Assembly (NCBI RefSeq): GCF_900106045.1 | Contig: NZ_LT629802.1 | Span: 3,348,001 to 3,412,000, forward strand | Direction: 5' to 3' | Source of the DNA: Pseudomonas mucidolens | GTDB taxonomy: Bacteria > Pseudomonadota > Gammaproteobacteria > Pseudomonadales > Pseudomonadaceae | DNA: 64,000 bases | Shown here: one piece after another, positions 49,598 to 59,098 of the stretch | Layout: every line of letters starts with the position of its first letter | Position numbering within the stretch: the stretch's first letter is position 1 | The notes under the pieces: generated by a model | Seen by the model: only the letters and a program-made list of their open reading frames with translations | What the model was told of the DNA's origin: nothing | The model's database searches: none | Position numbers and translations under genes: made by a program

Positions 49598-52500
49598 TCA
49601 GGCTTCCACTTGGCTCCACTGCTTGCTCAAACGCTTATCGGAGATCGGCACCTTGGTACCCAACTGCTGGGCAAACAACGACACCCGATACTCCTCCAGC
49701 CACCAGCGGTACAGCTCCAGTTGCGGATCGCGCTTGCCTTCCTGCGCATGCTTGTTCAGGCGCGTCTGGTACTGGCTCCACAGGCCGCTCAACTCGGTGC
49801 TCCAGACCCGGTCTTTCTGCACCTGTCCCGGCAGTTTCTCTAGACGCAGCTCAATGGCCTTGAGGTAACGCGGCAATTCCTTGAACCACTGCGCGGGCGT
49901 TTCGCGTACGAAACCTGGGTAGACCAGATTGCTCAACTGCTGCTTGATATCGTTCAACGCCACGGCCTGGGCCAGGTCGATCTTGCCTTTGAAGCGTTTT
50001 TGCAAGCCGTGCCACAGCTTCAGCACCTCCAGGGTCAACCGCGCCAGGCGCTCGGCATGTTCGGTCCAACCGCCGCGCTTGCGCTCGGCCAACGCGGCCA
50101 GGCCCGAGCCATCACGCGGCAGGCTGGCCTCGCCTTCCAGTATGCAATTGTCGAGACTGGCCAGCAGAATGTCTTCCACCAGCGCATCGATGCGTCCCAG
50201 TTCACGGTACATCAGCCCAAGCTCGGTCAAGCCAGGCAACTTGCCGCGCAGGAACTTTGCCGGCTCGGCCAATTGCTGCATCAACAGGCGCTGCAAGGCC
50301 CGACGATGCTGGAATTCGGCTTCGGCGGCCGTAGAGAACCGCCCTTCCTTGACCGTGCCGTTTTCTTCGATCAGCGCCGGGTAGACTGTCATCGACAGCC
50401 CGGCAATATTTTGTTGAGTCTTCTCGGCCACCGCCGCGAACACCTTGGCTTCCACCGGCTGCTGGCTTTTCGCGGTTTGTGGCACGGCCAGCGCGGCCTG
50501 GCTGGCTTCAACGAAACGCGCGGTCAATTGCGCCAGGTCACGGCCCTCACCGAGGAACTTGCCCTGGGCGTCAACCACTTCCAGATTCATCTTCAGGTGA
50601 CTTTCCACCTGCTGTGCAGCCTCGGCCCAGGCCTCGTCACTGACCCGCGCGCCGGTCATGCGCAACAGCTCGCGCCCCAGCGCCTGGGGCAGCGAGCCCT
50701 GGGCGAATTCGATGCGTTGCAGCGCGGCCTTGACGAAGTCCGGCACCGGCACGAAGTTCTTGCGCAACGCCTTGGGCAGGTTACGCACCAGGGCGATGCA
50801 CTTGGCTTCGATCAGCCCCGGCACCAGCCACTCCAGACGCTCGGCGGGCAGCGCCGGCAACAGCGGCGCCGGCACGCGCACGGTCACGCCGTCGCGGGGA
50901 TGGTTGGGTTCGAAGTGGTAACTCAAGGACAGGGCCAGGTCACCCAGGTGCAAGGTGTCCGGATAATGCGCGGCGGTGACCTCGCTGGCTTCCCGGGCCA
51001 GCACGTCTTCCTCGCGCATGATCAGCAGTTGCGGGTTCTTCTGGCTGTTGACCTTGTACCAACTGTCGAAAGTCGCCGTCTGGTGAATCTCCGCCGGCAG
51101 ACGTGCGTCGTAGAACGCATACAGGGTTTCTTCATCAGCCAGGATGTCGCGACGGCGGGCCTTGGCTTCCAGTTCGTCGAGCTGCTCCAACAGCTGTTTA
51201 TTCGCCGCGAGGCACTTGGCGCGCGATTGAATCTCACCACGTACCAGCCCTTCGCGGATAAACAGCTCACGCGAGACCAGCGGATCCACCGGCCCGTAAT
51301 GCACCGGCCGGCGACCGACCACAATCAGCCCAAACAGAGTGATCTGCTCAAACGCCACCACCTGGCCGCGCTTCTTCTCCCAATGGGGTTCGAAGTGGTT
51401 TTTCTTAATCAGGTGACCCGCCAGCGGTTCGATCCAGTCGGCATCGATCTTCGCCACCATGCGCGCATACAGCTTGGTGGTTTCCACCAGTTCGGCGGTC
51501 ATCAACCATTGCGGGCGCTTCTTGCCAATCCCCGACGACGGATGAATCCAGAAGCGCCGTTGACGCGCGCCGAGGTAATCGCCGTCCTCGGTCTTCTGGC
51601 CAATCTGACTCAGCAGGCCGGAAAGCACCGCCTTGTGCAGTTTCGGAAAATCCGCGGGCTCTTTGTTGACGCTCAACTGCATGTCGCGACAGATCAAGCT
51701 CAACTGCCGATGAGAATCGCGCCACTCGCGCAAGCGCAGGTAGTTCAGGAAGTTCTTGCGACACCAGTTACGCAGCGGGCTGGCGGTCAATTCCTGACGC
51801 TGCTCTTCAAAGCCACGCCACAGATTGACCAGGCCGGCGAAGTCCGAATCCGGGTCCTTCCATTGTGCGTGAGCCTGGTCGGCCGCTTGTTGGCGCTCCG
51901 GAGGACGCTCGCGGGGATCCTGGATCGACATCGCGCTGGCGACGATCAACACCTCCTGCAAACTGCCGAGTTTTGCCGCCTCCAGCAACATGCGGCCCAT
52001 GCGCGGATCCACCGGCAGGCGTGCCAACTGGCGGCCCAGCGGGGTCAACTGGCTATTGCGATCCACCGCGGACAGCTCTTGCAGCAGATTAAAACCGTCG
52101 CTGATGGCCTTGCCATCCGGCGGTTCGATAAACGGGAAATCAGTGATCTCGCCCAGGCGCAGGTGCAACATTTGCAGGATCACCGCCGCGAGGTTGGTGC
52201 GCAGGATTTCCGGGTCGGTAAATTCCGGACGCCCGATGAAATCCTCTTCGCTGTACAAGCGCACGCAGATACCCGGCTCGACCCGGCCACAGCGGCCTTT
52301 ACGCTGATTCGCGCTGGCCTGGGAGACCGCTTCGATGGGCAGGCGCTGGACCTTGGCACGGTAGCTGTAACGGCTGATGCGCGCGGTTCCGCTGTCGATC
52401 ACATAGCGAATGCCCGGCACCGTCAGCGAGGTTTCCGCGACGTTGGTGGCCAGCACCACGCGGCGTCCCGGATGCGACTGGAAAATGCGCTGCTGTTCGG

Positions 52501-53509
52501 CCGGCGACAAGCGCGCGTACAGCGGCAAAATCTCGGTGTGCTTGAGCTGGGCCTTGCGCAACATGTCCGCGGCGTCGCGAATCTCGCGCTCACCGGGCAG
52601 GAACACCAGCACATCGCCGGGGCTCTTGCGCTCGCTGCGTTCGAAGGCCGCGATTTCATCCAGGGTCGCGAGAATCGCCTGATCCACCGTCAAGTCGTCC
52701 TCGACGCGGTTGCCCTCCTCGTCCTGCTCCAGCGTCAGCGGCCGATACCAGGTTTCCACGGGGAAGGTACGACCCGAGACTTCGACAATCGGCGCATCGT
52801 CGAAGTGCTTGGAAAAGCGTTCCAGATCGATGGTGGCCGAGGTGATGATGACCTTCAGGTCGGGGCGCCGTGGCAGCAGGGTTTTCAGGTAACCCAACAG
52901 GAAGTCGATGTTGAGGCTGCGCTCGTGGGCCTCGTCGACGATGATCGTGTCGTAGCGCTCGAGGTAGCGATCGTTCTGGGTTTCCGCGAGCAGGATGCCA
53001 TCGGTCATCAGCTTGATCAGGGTGTTGCCGTCACTCTGGTCCTCGAAACGCACCTGATAACCGACCAGCGCGCCCAGCGGCGTGGCCAACTCTTCAGCGA
53101 CCCGGCTCGCCACACTGCGCGCGGCAATCCGCCGGGGTTGGGTATGACCGATCAGCCCATATTGGCCGCGACCGATCTCCAGGCAGATCTTCGGCAACTG
53201 CGTGGTTTTACCCGAACCGGTCTCGCCGGCAATGATCAGCACCTGATGTTTGAGCAGCGCGGCTTTGATTTCATCGCGCTTGGCGGCGATGGGCAAGCTG
53301 TCATCGTAGCGAATCGACGGAACGCTGGCGCGTCGCGCAGTGACCTGGGCGCAAGACGCCTGCATGCGCGCCACCCACTGAGCAAGCTTGTCCTCATCAG
53401 GCTTCTTGCGCAGTTCGAGCAACTGCCGACGCAGGCGATGGCGGTCAGCGAGCATGGCGTGGTCGAGATTCTTCAGCAGTTGGTCGATAGCGGGTGCTTG
53501 GTCAGTCAT
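49598..53509 (-). CDS. hrpA: ATP-dependent RNA helicase HrpA
   Basis: 1303 residues of the DEAH family, acting on RNA and stalled ribosomes and on mRNA processing in E. coli. It has Walker A GETGSGKTT (95-103), DEAH at 192-195, SATI after it, the QRKGRCGRV motif VI and the HA2/OB-fold C-terminal regions typical of HrpA. It is a single gene with its own short upstream gap to aceK (71 bases). It starts at an ATG at 53509. Confidence 0.96.
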   Translation of the reverse strand: MTDQAPAIDQLLKNLDHAMLADRHRLRRQLLELRKKPDEDKLAQWVARMQASCAQVTARRASVPSIRYDDSLPIAAKRDEIKAALLKHQVLIIAGETGSGKTTQLPKICLEIGRGQYGLIGHTQPRRIAARSVASRVAEELATPLGALVGYQVRFEDQSDGNTLIKLMTDGILLAETQNDRYLERYDTIIVDEAHERSLNIDFLLGYLKTLLPRRPDLKVIITSATIDLERFSKHFDDAPIVEVSGRTFPVETWYRPLTLEQDEEGNRVEDDLTVDQAILATLDEIAAFERSERKSPGDVLVFLPGEREIRDAADMLRKAQLKHTEILPLYARLSPAEQQRIFQSHPGRRVVLATNVAETSLTVPGIRYVIDSGTARISRYSYRAKVQRLPIEAVSQASANQRKGRCGRVEPGICVRLYSEEDFIGRPEFTDPEILRTNLAAVILQMLHLRLGEITDFPFIEPPDGKAISDGFNLLQELSAVDRNSQLTPLGRQLARLPVDPRMGRMLLEAAKLGSLQEVLIVASAMSIQDPRERPPERQQAADQAHAQWKDPDSDFAGLVNLWRGFEEQRQELTASPLRNWCRKNFLNYLRLREWRDSHRQLSLICRDMQLSVNKEPADFPKLHKAVLSGLLSQIGQKTEDGDYLGARQRRFWIHPSSGIGKKRPQWLMTAELVETTKLYARMVAKIDADWIEPLAGHLIKKNHFEPHWEKKRGQVVAFEQITLFGLIVVGRRPVHYGPVDPLVSRELFIREGLVRGEIQSRAKCLAANKQLLEQLDELEAKARRRDILADEETLYAFYDARLPAEIHQTATFDSWYKVNSQKNPQLLIMREEDVLAREASEVTAAHYPDTLHLGDLALSLSYHFEPNHPRDGVTVRVPAPLLPALPAERLEWLVPGLIEAKCIALVRNLPKALRKNFVPVPDFVKAALQRIEFAQGSLPQALGRELLRMTGARVSDEAWAEAAQQVESHLKMNLEVVDAQGKFLGEGRDLAQLTARFVEASQAALAVPQTAKSQQPVEAKVFAAVAEKTQQNIAGLSMTVYPALIEENGTVKEGRFSTAAEAEFQHRRALQRLLMQQLAEPAKFLRGKLPGLTELGLMYRELGRIDALVEDILLASLDNCILEGEASLPRDGSGLAALAERKRGGWTEHAERLARLTLEVLKLWHGLQKRFKGKIDLAQAVALNDIKQQLSNLVYPGFVRETPAQWFKELPRYLKAIELRLEKLPGQVQKDRVWSTELSGLWSQYQTRLNKHAQEGKRDPQLELYRWWLEEYRVSLFAQQLGTKVPISDKRLSKQWSQVEA

Positions 53510-53580
53510 CAGGTACAGAACGATCGTCTAATTAAAAGCGGGGGCGGATTGTCGCAGAAAACCATCGGCAAGCGCGTCCC

Positions 53581-55314
53581 TCATTCGTTTTCCAGGCCCT
53601 TGCGCCGGTACGGAAACACATCGATCACTTTCCCCGCCCGGATAGCGTCCTGCAGACCCTTCCAGTAATCGGCGTTGTACAACTCGCCATGCAACTCATT
53701 GAACAAGCGTCTTTGACCGGCATCGGCAAACAGGAACGGCGGGAATTCTTCGGGAAACACATCCAGCGGCCCAATCGAATACCACGGCTCCGAGGCCATT
53801 TCATCTTCCGGTGTGCGCGGCGTCGGGATGTGCCGGAAGTTGGCTTCGGTCAGGAAACAGATTTCATCATAGTCATAGAACACCACGCGCCCATGCCGGG
53901 TCACACCAAAGTTCTTCAGCAGCATGTCGCCGGGGAAAATATTCGCCGCCGCCAGTTGCTTGATCGCCAGGCCATAATCTTCCAGCGCTTCGCGCACCTG
54001 GGCCTCGCTGGCGTTTTCCAGATACAGGTTGAGCGGAGTCATGCGACGCTCGGTCCAGCAGTGGCGGATCAGCACGCTATCGCCCTCCACTTCGACCGTC
54101 CCGGCCGCTACTTCGAGCAATTCCGCCAGGCATGCGGGCTCGAACTTGCTCAGGGGAAAGCGGAAGTCCGCGAACTCCTGGGTATCGGCCATGCGCCCGA
54201 CGCGGTCAACACTTTTCACCAGCCGGTACTTCTCGATCACCGTGGCGCGGTTGACGTTTTTCGAGGGTGAAAAACGGTCCTTGATGATCTTGAATACCGT
54301 ATTGAAACCCGGCAGCGTAAACACGCTCATGACCATGCCGCGCACACCGGGGGCCATGATGAACTGGTCGTCGGTGGTCGCCAGATGATTGATCAAGGAA
54401 CGATAGAATTCAGACTTGCCGTGCTTGTAGAAACCGATCGAGGTGTACAGCTCGGCGATATGCTTGCCCGGCAGGATGCGCTTGAGAAAGCCGATGAATT
54501 CCGCCGGCACCGGTACATCCACCATGAAATAGGAACGGGTGAAGGAAAAGATGATCGAGACCTCGGCTTCGTCGGTGATCAGCGCATCGATCTGGATGCC
54601 TCGCCCTTCGCGGTGCAGCAATGGAATCACCAGCGGCCATTGCTCATCCCGGGTGTAAAGACGCCCCACCAGATAGGCACCCTTGTTGCGATAGAGCACC
54701 GAGGAAAACAGCTCGACATTCAGTTGCGGGTCCTTGCACACCCAATCCGGCAGGTTTTCGCGCAACTGCGCCTCCAAACGGCGCAGATCAGCGGCCAGGT
54801 CGGCGTAGGGCTCACTGAAACGGTAGTCGCTGAATACCTGCTCCAACATCTCCGCCAGTTTGCCCTGGGGTTTGTAGCTGCGGGTTTGCGCGGCACGGGC
54901 ACGACGCAGGCTTGGGCGAGTGGTGTGGATGAACATGCAGCCGTCGCTGATCAAGTCATGGCTGAACAGCCCGCAAAAGATCGAGTTGTACCAGGTCTCT
55001 GACAGCTCATCGTCGAAACGCAGGTCGATCAGGCTGATATAGGCGCTTTTGACCAACGGCCAGGATTGGATCTCGAGCAATGTGTCATCGGCGAAGGAGC
55101 CACGTAGACGTGCGCTGACCTCACCGACCTTGTCTTCGTACAGGTTGATGCGCGCTGCCGACGCAGCCTGTGCCTCTTGCCATTGAGCCTTTTCGAAACG
55201 CTCGCGGGCGCCATCGGTGATCTGGCGAAAATGCTCGCGGTAATCGTCAAAGCCACCGAGGATCATCGTGGCAATGGACTGCGCGGCGTCGATGGCAGGC
55301 GTTTGCTGCGGCAT
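53581..55314 (-). CDS. aceK: Isocitrate dehydrogenase kinase/phosphatase
   Basis: A 577-residue bifunctional enzyme that switches isocitrate dehydrogenase on or off, directing carbon between the TCA cycle and glyoxylate shunt. Whole-length similarity is clear, for example [10 protein letters not shown] near the start, the [17 protein letters not shown] segment and [13 protein letters not shown] chose the ATG at 55314; an in-frame ATG seven codons upstream is less likely because AGAGGT lies between them. No icd or aceA gene is adjacent, unlike E. coli where aceBAK is one operon. Confidence 0.96.
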   Translation of the reverse strand: MPQQTPAIDAAQSIATMILGGFDDYREHFRQITDGARERFEKAQWQEAQAASAARINLYEDKVGEVSARLRGSFADDTLLEIQSWPLVKSAYISLIDLRFDDELSETWYNSIFCGLFSHDLISDGCMFIHTTRPSLRRARAAQTRSYKPQGKLAEMLEQVFSDYRFSEPYADLAADLRRLEAQLRENLPDWVCKDPQLNVELFSSVLYRNKGAYLVGRLYTRDEQWPLVIPLLHREGRGIQIDALITDEAEVSIIFSFTRSYFMVDVPVPAEFIGFLKRILPGKHIAELYTSIGFYKHGKSEFYRSLINHLATTDDQFIMAPGVRGMVMSVFTLPGFNTVFKIIKDRFSPSKNVNRATVIEKYRLVKSVDRVGRMADTQEFADFRFPLSKFEPACLAELLEVAAGTVEVEGDSVLIRHCWTERRMTPLNLYLENASEAQVREALEDYGLAIKQLAAANIFPGDMLLKNFGVTRHGRVVFYDYDEICFLTEANFRHIPTPRTPEDEMASEPWYSIGPLDVFPEEFPPFLFADAGQRRLFNELHGELYNADYWKGLQDAIRAGKVIDVFPYRRKGLENE

Positions 55315-55512
55315 GGCGGAGACCTCTGCGGGCATTCGGAAGACCTGAGCTTAGCCAGTGTCTGGAAGCAGGAGAAGTGCAATTTGCTGCGCCTCGTCTG
55401 GCAGTGGGCTTCAGTGCGCGGGTGACTGGTTTTATCCGCTCAATGATGCATTAAGGATTGTGTCGGGCTGGGTCGCTAAGCAACACTCTTGCCTTGAAAA
55501 AAGGAGTTGTCC

Positions 55513-56409
55513 GTGAGACCTGTCGACACGCTGTATCTGGTGGCACTGGCCGCCATCTGGGGCGCGAGCTTTTTGTTCATGCGAATTATCGCGCCGGAAA
55601 TCGGCACGCTTCCTACCGCGTTTTTCCGGGTATCGATTGCCGCCGCTGGGCTATTGGCGATCCTGGCCATGCTGCGCGTGCGCTGGGACTTTCAGGGCAA
55701 GTTCAAAACCGTTTTGCTACTGGGAGTCATCAACTCGGGGATTCCCGCCACCATGTATTCGGTCGCGGCCCAAGTGTTGCCGGCGGGTTACTCGGCGATC
55801 TTCAATGCAACCACTCCCTTGATGGGAGTGTTGATCGGCGGGCTGTTTTTCCATGAGCGGCTGACTCCGTCAAAGGTTGCCGGCGTCTGCCTGGGATTGT
55901 TCGGTGTCGGCATCCTGACCCGCGCCGGACCGGTGGCATTCGACCTGGAACTGCTGATGGGCGCCCTCGCCTGCCTGCTGGCCACCACTTGCTACGGCTT
56001 TGCCGGATTCCTCGCCAGGCGTTGGCTCGACCAACAAGGCGGACTCGACAGCCGCTTGTCAGCGTTGGGCAGCATGCTGGGCGCCACCTTGTTTCTGTTG
56101 CCGTGGTTCGGCTGGAGCGCGATCAGCCAGCCACCCGCCAGTTGGGGCGGCTGGAACGTATGGTTATCGCTGCTGGGCCTGGGGCTGCTGTGTACGGCGC
56201 TGGCCTACATCTTGTACTTCCGTTTGCTGACGTCGATCGGACCGGTGAAGTCGATGGCAGTCACCTTCCTGATTCCGCCGTTCGGCGTGTTGTGGGGCGC
56301 GCTGCTGCTGGATGAGCCACTGTCCATGGCGCACCTGTATGGCGGGATGTTGATCGCGGGGGCTTTGTGGTTGGTATTGCGGCCGGGGAAACTGGCAAAA
56401 GCCCTGTAG
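55513..56409 (+). CDS. EamA (DMT) family transporter
   Basis: 298 residues with ten membrane helices in two EamA repeats (about 5-140 and 150-285). The N-terminal LVALAAIWGASFLFMRI is typical. Metabolite export is likely but the substrate is unknown. The start is GTG at 55513, six bases after AAGGAG; a TTG at 55507 overlaps the ribosome site and is less likely. It is divergent from aceK. Confidence 0.87.
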   Translation: MRPVDTLYLVALAAIWGASFLFMRIIAPEIGTLPTAFFRVSIAAAGLLAILAMLRVRWDFQGKFKTVLLLGVINSGIPATMYSVAAQVLPAGYSAIFNATTPLMGVLIGGLFFHERLTPSKVAGVCLGLFGVGILTRAGPVAFDLELLMGALACLLATTCYGFAGFLARRWLDQQGGLDSRLSALGSMLGATLFLLPWFGWSAISQPPASWGGWNVWLSLLGLGLLCTALAYILYFRLLTSIGPVKSMAVTFLIPPFGVLWGALLLDEPLSMAHLYGGMLIAGALWLVLRPGKLAKAL

Positions 56410-56423
56410 GCATAGATGGGCTG

Positions 56424-56559
56424 TTGTGGCGAGCGGGCTTGCCCCGCGTTGGGTTGCGAAGCAGCCCCAGTAAGCCGAATGCACTGCCTCAGATATTCCG
56501 TAGTGGCTGGTTTTGGGGCTGCTCCGCAACCCAACGCGGGGCAAGCCCGCTCGCCACAA
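56424..56559. repeat. Long inverted repeat, 45-bp arms (copy 2)
   Basis: Arms 56424-56468 and 56515-56559 are reverse complements with one mismatch. The arm starts TTGTGGCGAGCGGGCTTGCC and ends GCAGCCCC, a diverged version of copies 1 and 3. It fills the gap between two convergent EamA genes, where it may also act as a transcript end. Confidence 0.93.
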
Positions 56560-56627
56560 GGAAATTCGTCAGTTTCTGCGTAGGCACTTATGCCCTGTAG
56601 GAGAGGTTTCCCACAGGGCATGCCCCA

Positions 56628-57488
56628 TCAGTTTTTACGGAATACGAACATCAAACCGACGATGATCAAACCCATCCCCGCCATGCTCAGCATCGCCAGG
56701 CGATTGCCAAAGATCAGGTAGTCCATCACCGCCGTCACCGCCGGCACCAGATAAAACAGACTGGTGACGTTCACCAGATTGCCGCGGGCGATCAGGCGAT
56801 ACAGCAGCAGCGTAGCCAGCAGCGACACCACCAGCCCCATCCACAAAACCGGCAGGTAAAAACCCGCACTGTGCTCGATATGAAAGGGCTGAAACGGCAC
56901 GAACACCGAACACAGCAACAAGCCCGCCAGGTATTGCACGGGCAGTGTGCCCAACGGGTTTTCGCTAATGCGTTTCTGCATGATCGAGCCCAAGGTCATA
57001 CTCGCCAGCGCCAGCAAGCCGAAGAGCACCCCGGCCAGCGACATGCCCGACACGCCGATGCCCTGATAGACCACCATGATTAAACCCACCAACCCAAGCA
57101 CCAGGCCAGACATTCGGCGCCAGGAACGCTGGCGCTCCACCAGCACCACCGTGAGGATCGGTTGTACGCCCATGATGGTCGCCATGACACCGGGAGTCAC
57201 CTTCAGGTCGAGCGCCAACAGATAGAAAATCTGATACGCCCCCAACAGCACCAGACCCGTAGCGATGGCATAGCGCATCGGTTGGCCCGGACGCGGCAAT
57301 TTGAGCTTGAGGACGGGCACCAGAATCACCAGGCCGGCCAGGGCAATGGCAAAACGGATCAGCAGAAAAGCAAAGGGTGAAGCGTGGGCCAGGCCCAACT
57401 TGGAGAAAATCGCCCCGCTGCTCCACAGCAAGACAAACAGGCTCGTCGAGGCCGCCGCGGTCACGGATTGTTTTGAAATAACAGACAT
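56628..57488 (-). CDS. EamA (DMT) family transporter
   Basis: 286 residues with ten membrane helices and two EamA repeats, including LVLLWSSGAIFSKLG near the N-terminus. It is not closely similar to the convergent neighbour. The start is the ATG at 57488 with AGGTGG upstream; an in-frame start at 57497 is weaker. The same-strand 54-codon ORF at 57583-57747 lies 94 bases upstream and may share its transcript. Substrate unknown. Confidence 0.87.
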   Translation of the reverse strand: MSVISKQSVTAAASTSLFVLLWSSGAIFSKLGLAHASPFAFLLIRFAIALAGLVILVPVLKLKLPRPGQPMRYAIATGLVLLGAYQIFYLLALDLKVTPGVMATIMGVQPILTVVLVERQRSWRRMSGLVLGLVGLIMVVYQGIGVSGMSLAGVLFGLLALASMTLGSIMQKRISENPLGTLPVQYLAGLLLCSVFVPFQPFHIEHSAGFYLPVLWMGLVVSLLATLLLYRLIARGNLVNVTSLFYLVPAVTAVMDYLIFGNRLAMLSMAGMGLIIVGLMFVFRKN

Positions 57489-57582
57489 GATTACCACCTG
57501 TAATCAGGCAAAAGCCAACTCAGTCGAAGCTGAAATTCAGTAAATTGTGTTCAGGCGGGCACTGCGGACCAGCGATAGCTGA

Positions 57583-57747
57583 TCAGCCCGAAATGCCGAC
57601 ACCCGGCGGTGATACGACTGCGTACACCGGCGTGCTACTGACAGGTGGGGGGTAATGACTGATCTGCACAGGCTGCTGAGCCGCACACGGCACGACGCCA
57701 GCGTTGACCGCTGAATCGACTACCGCTATGCGCTGGGAAGCTGGCAT
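57583..57747 (-). CDS. Candidate 54-codon small ORF, Pro/Val-rich
   Basis: A short frame starting at the ATG at 57747 with the stop at 57583-57585. It begins MPASQRIAVVDSAV and continues with proline-rich stretches (HYPPPV, SPPGVG) and a single Cys. It has no signal or membrane helix. It is preceded by a good promoter (57800-57829) and lies on the same strand as the EamA gene. The ribosome site is weak, which argues against efficient translation. I recognise no family. It could be a leader peptide, a small protein or chance. The surrounding 57489-57582 and 57748-57973 hold only this, the promoter and the lpxO terminator. Confidence 0.4.
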   Translation of the reverse strand: MPASQRIAVVDSAVNAGVVPCAAQQPVQISHYPPPVSSTPVYAVVSPPGVGISG

Positions 57748-57787
57748 GGGCTGATCTTTTTGAAGGGAGAAGAAAAGTGTCGTGAAA

Positions 57788-57829
57788 CACCTGTCGCGGA
57801 CTATAACCAGCAGGTGACACGGTTTGCAA
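57788..57829 (-). promoter_or_regulatory. Sigma-70 promoter overlapped by an inverted repeat
   Basis: On the minus strand TTGCAA (57824-57829) and TATAGT (57800-57805) are spaced by 18 bases, near the consensus. CACCTG (57788-57793) and CAGGTG (57811-57816) form an inverted repeat with a 17-base centre enclosing the -10 box, so a repressor could block it. The likely targets are the 54-codon ORF and the EamA gene. Confidence 0.55.
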
Positions 57830-57928
57830 TGGTTTTGCCAGAAGGCCAGTAGGGACAGCTATCGGCTAAGTACCTGGACTTCGAAACACTCGCCACTTGA
57901 GCTCAAGAGAAAAAGTCATCGGTGACAT

Positions 57929-57956
57929 AAAAAAAACCGCTCAGCGAGCGGTTTTC
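57929..57956 (-). terminator. Intrinsic terminator of lpxO
   Basis: AACCGCTC pairs with GAGCGGTT around a 3-base loop, with a T8 tail on the minus strand. It lies 18 bases after the lpxO stop. Confidence 0.93.
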
Positions 57957-57973
57957 CGGGCCGGGCAAGCACC

Positions 57974-58912
57974 TCAGCCAAACAACCATTTCCACAACAG
58001 CACCAACACCAGCACCGCCAGCACCGGCCGCATAACGCGATAGGCTTTCGGGTGCTTGCGCTTCCACTGTTTGACCACGCCGCTGACGCTGTCGCTGAAA
58101 CGCTTGCTCGAGGCATAGATCTGATTGATTCCGCCAACGCGCTCGTCATCCAGGTTTTGCGGAGCGGTTGCACGCCCCAATTGGGCACTGATCCACCGGT
58201 TGATACGGGTCATCAAGGAGTTGCTCAGCGGCCGCTCAATATCGCAGAACAGAATCACCCGGGTTTTCTCGGTCTCGTTTTTCACCCAGTGCACGTAGGT
58301 TTCATCGAACATCACGTCTTCGCCATCGCGCCAGGCATAGATCTGACCATCGACGAAGATCCGGCAATCGTCAGAGTTAGGCGTCGACAAACCCAAGTGA
58401 TAGCGCAGGGAGCCGGCAAAGGGATCGCGGTGCGGGTTGAGGTGACTGCCACCGGGCAACAGCGCAAACATCGCGCCCTTGACGTTAGGGATACTGCTGA
58501 CCAGCGCCACGGTTTTCGGGCACAGCTGTTCGGCCGAAGGCAACGGTTTGTCGTACCACTTCAGGTAAAAACGCTTCCAGCCTTTTTTGAAGAATGAGCC
58601 GAAACCGGCATCATTGTTGTTCTCGGCGGCGCGGATATAACCTTCGTCGAACAAGTGCATGGCCTCGTCGCGAATCACCTCCCAGTTGTCCTTGAGAACA
58701 TCCAGCTCGGGAAACTTGCTGCGGTCCAGGTAGGGTTTGGACGGCACGCCGGAAAACAGATACATCAGCGCGTTATACGGGGCGAACAGCGCCGAATGAT
58801 TGACGAACTGACGCAACACCGGCAAACGCGCCTTGCCGCGCAAATGCACGTAAAGCGTGCTGCCGATAAACAGCAACAACACCGACAGCTTGGCGGCCAA
58901 AGAAAAGCTCAT
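57974..58912 (-). CDS. lpxO: Lipid A hydroxylase LpxO-like
   Basis: 312 residues. It has an N-terminal membrane anchor (about 5-22) and an aspartyl/asparaginyl beta-hydroxylase domain with the Fe(II) ligands His161 and Asp163 (HRDPFAGSLRYH) and His208 (VHWVK). A second hydrophobic helix ends the protein. LpxO adds a 2-hydroxyl to the secondary acyl chain of lipid A. The ATG at 58912 (MSFSLAAKLSVLLL) has AGGAG upstream; the longer frame does not. Confidence 0.9.
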   Translation of the reverse strand: MSFSLAAKLSVLLLFIGSTLYVHLRGKARLPVLRQFVNHSALFAPYNALMYLFSGVPSKPYLDRSKFPELDVLKDNWEVIRDEAMHLFDEGYIRAAENNNDAGFGSFFKKGWKRFYLKWYDKPLPSAEQLCPKTVALVSSIPNVKGAMFALLPGGSHLNPHRDPFAGSLRYHLGLSTPNSDDCRIFVDGQIYAWRDGEDVMFDETYVHWVKNETEKTRVILFCDIERPLSNSLMTRINRWISAQLGRATAPQNLDDERVGGINQIYASSKRFSDSVSGVVKQWKRKHPKAYRVMRPVLAVLVLVLLWKWLFG

Positions 58913-59098
58913 GCAACAACTCCTGAAAATGGGTGCCTGGACAGTCACTTCCCATCAACGGGAAACCAGACGTAGCAGCCGGCCATCATAAACACTCATA
59001 GCCTTGGGAAAAACCCGCGCCCCTCCAACAATCAGTTTAAATCCAGCGCGAGGGCGGGCCAATTATGCATAGGCCACGCGCCATCGCGCTGATTTGCG

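Noticed and set aside
47632..49863. A 743-codon open frame on the + strand
   Set aside because: It is antisense to the sigma, anti-sigma and KAS III genes, all of which show complete family motifs.
50000..53668. A 1222-codon open frame on the + strand opposite hrpA
   Set aside because: It mirrors the helicase gene; the high-GC third-position bias leaves the opposite frame open, and no family motif appears in it.
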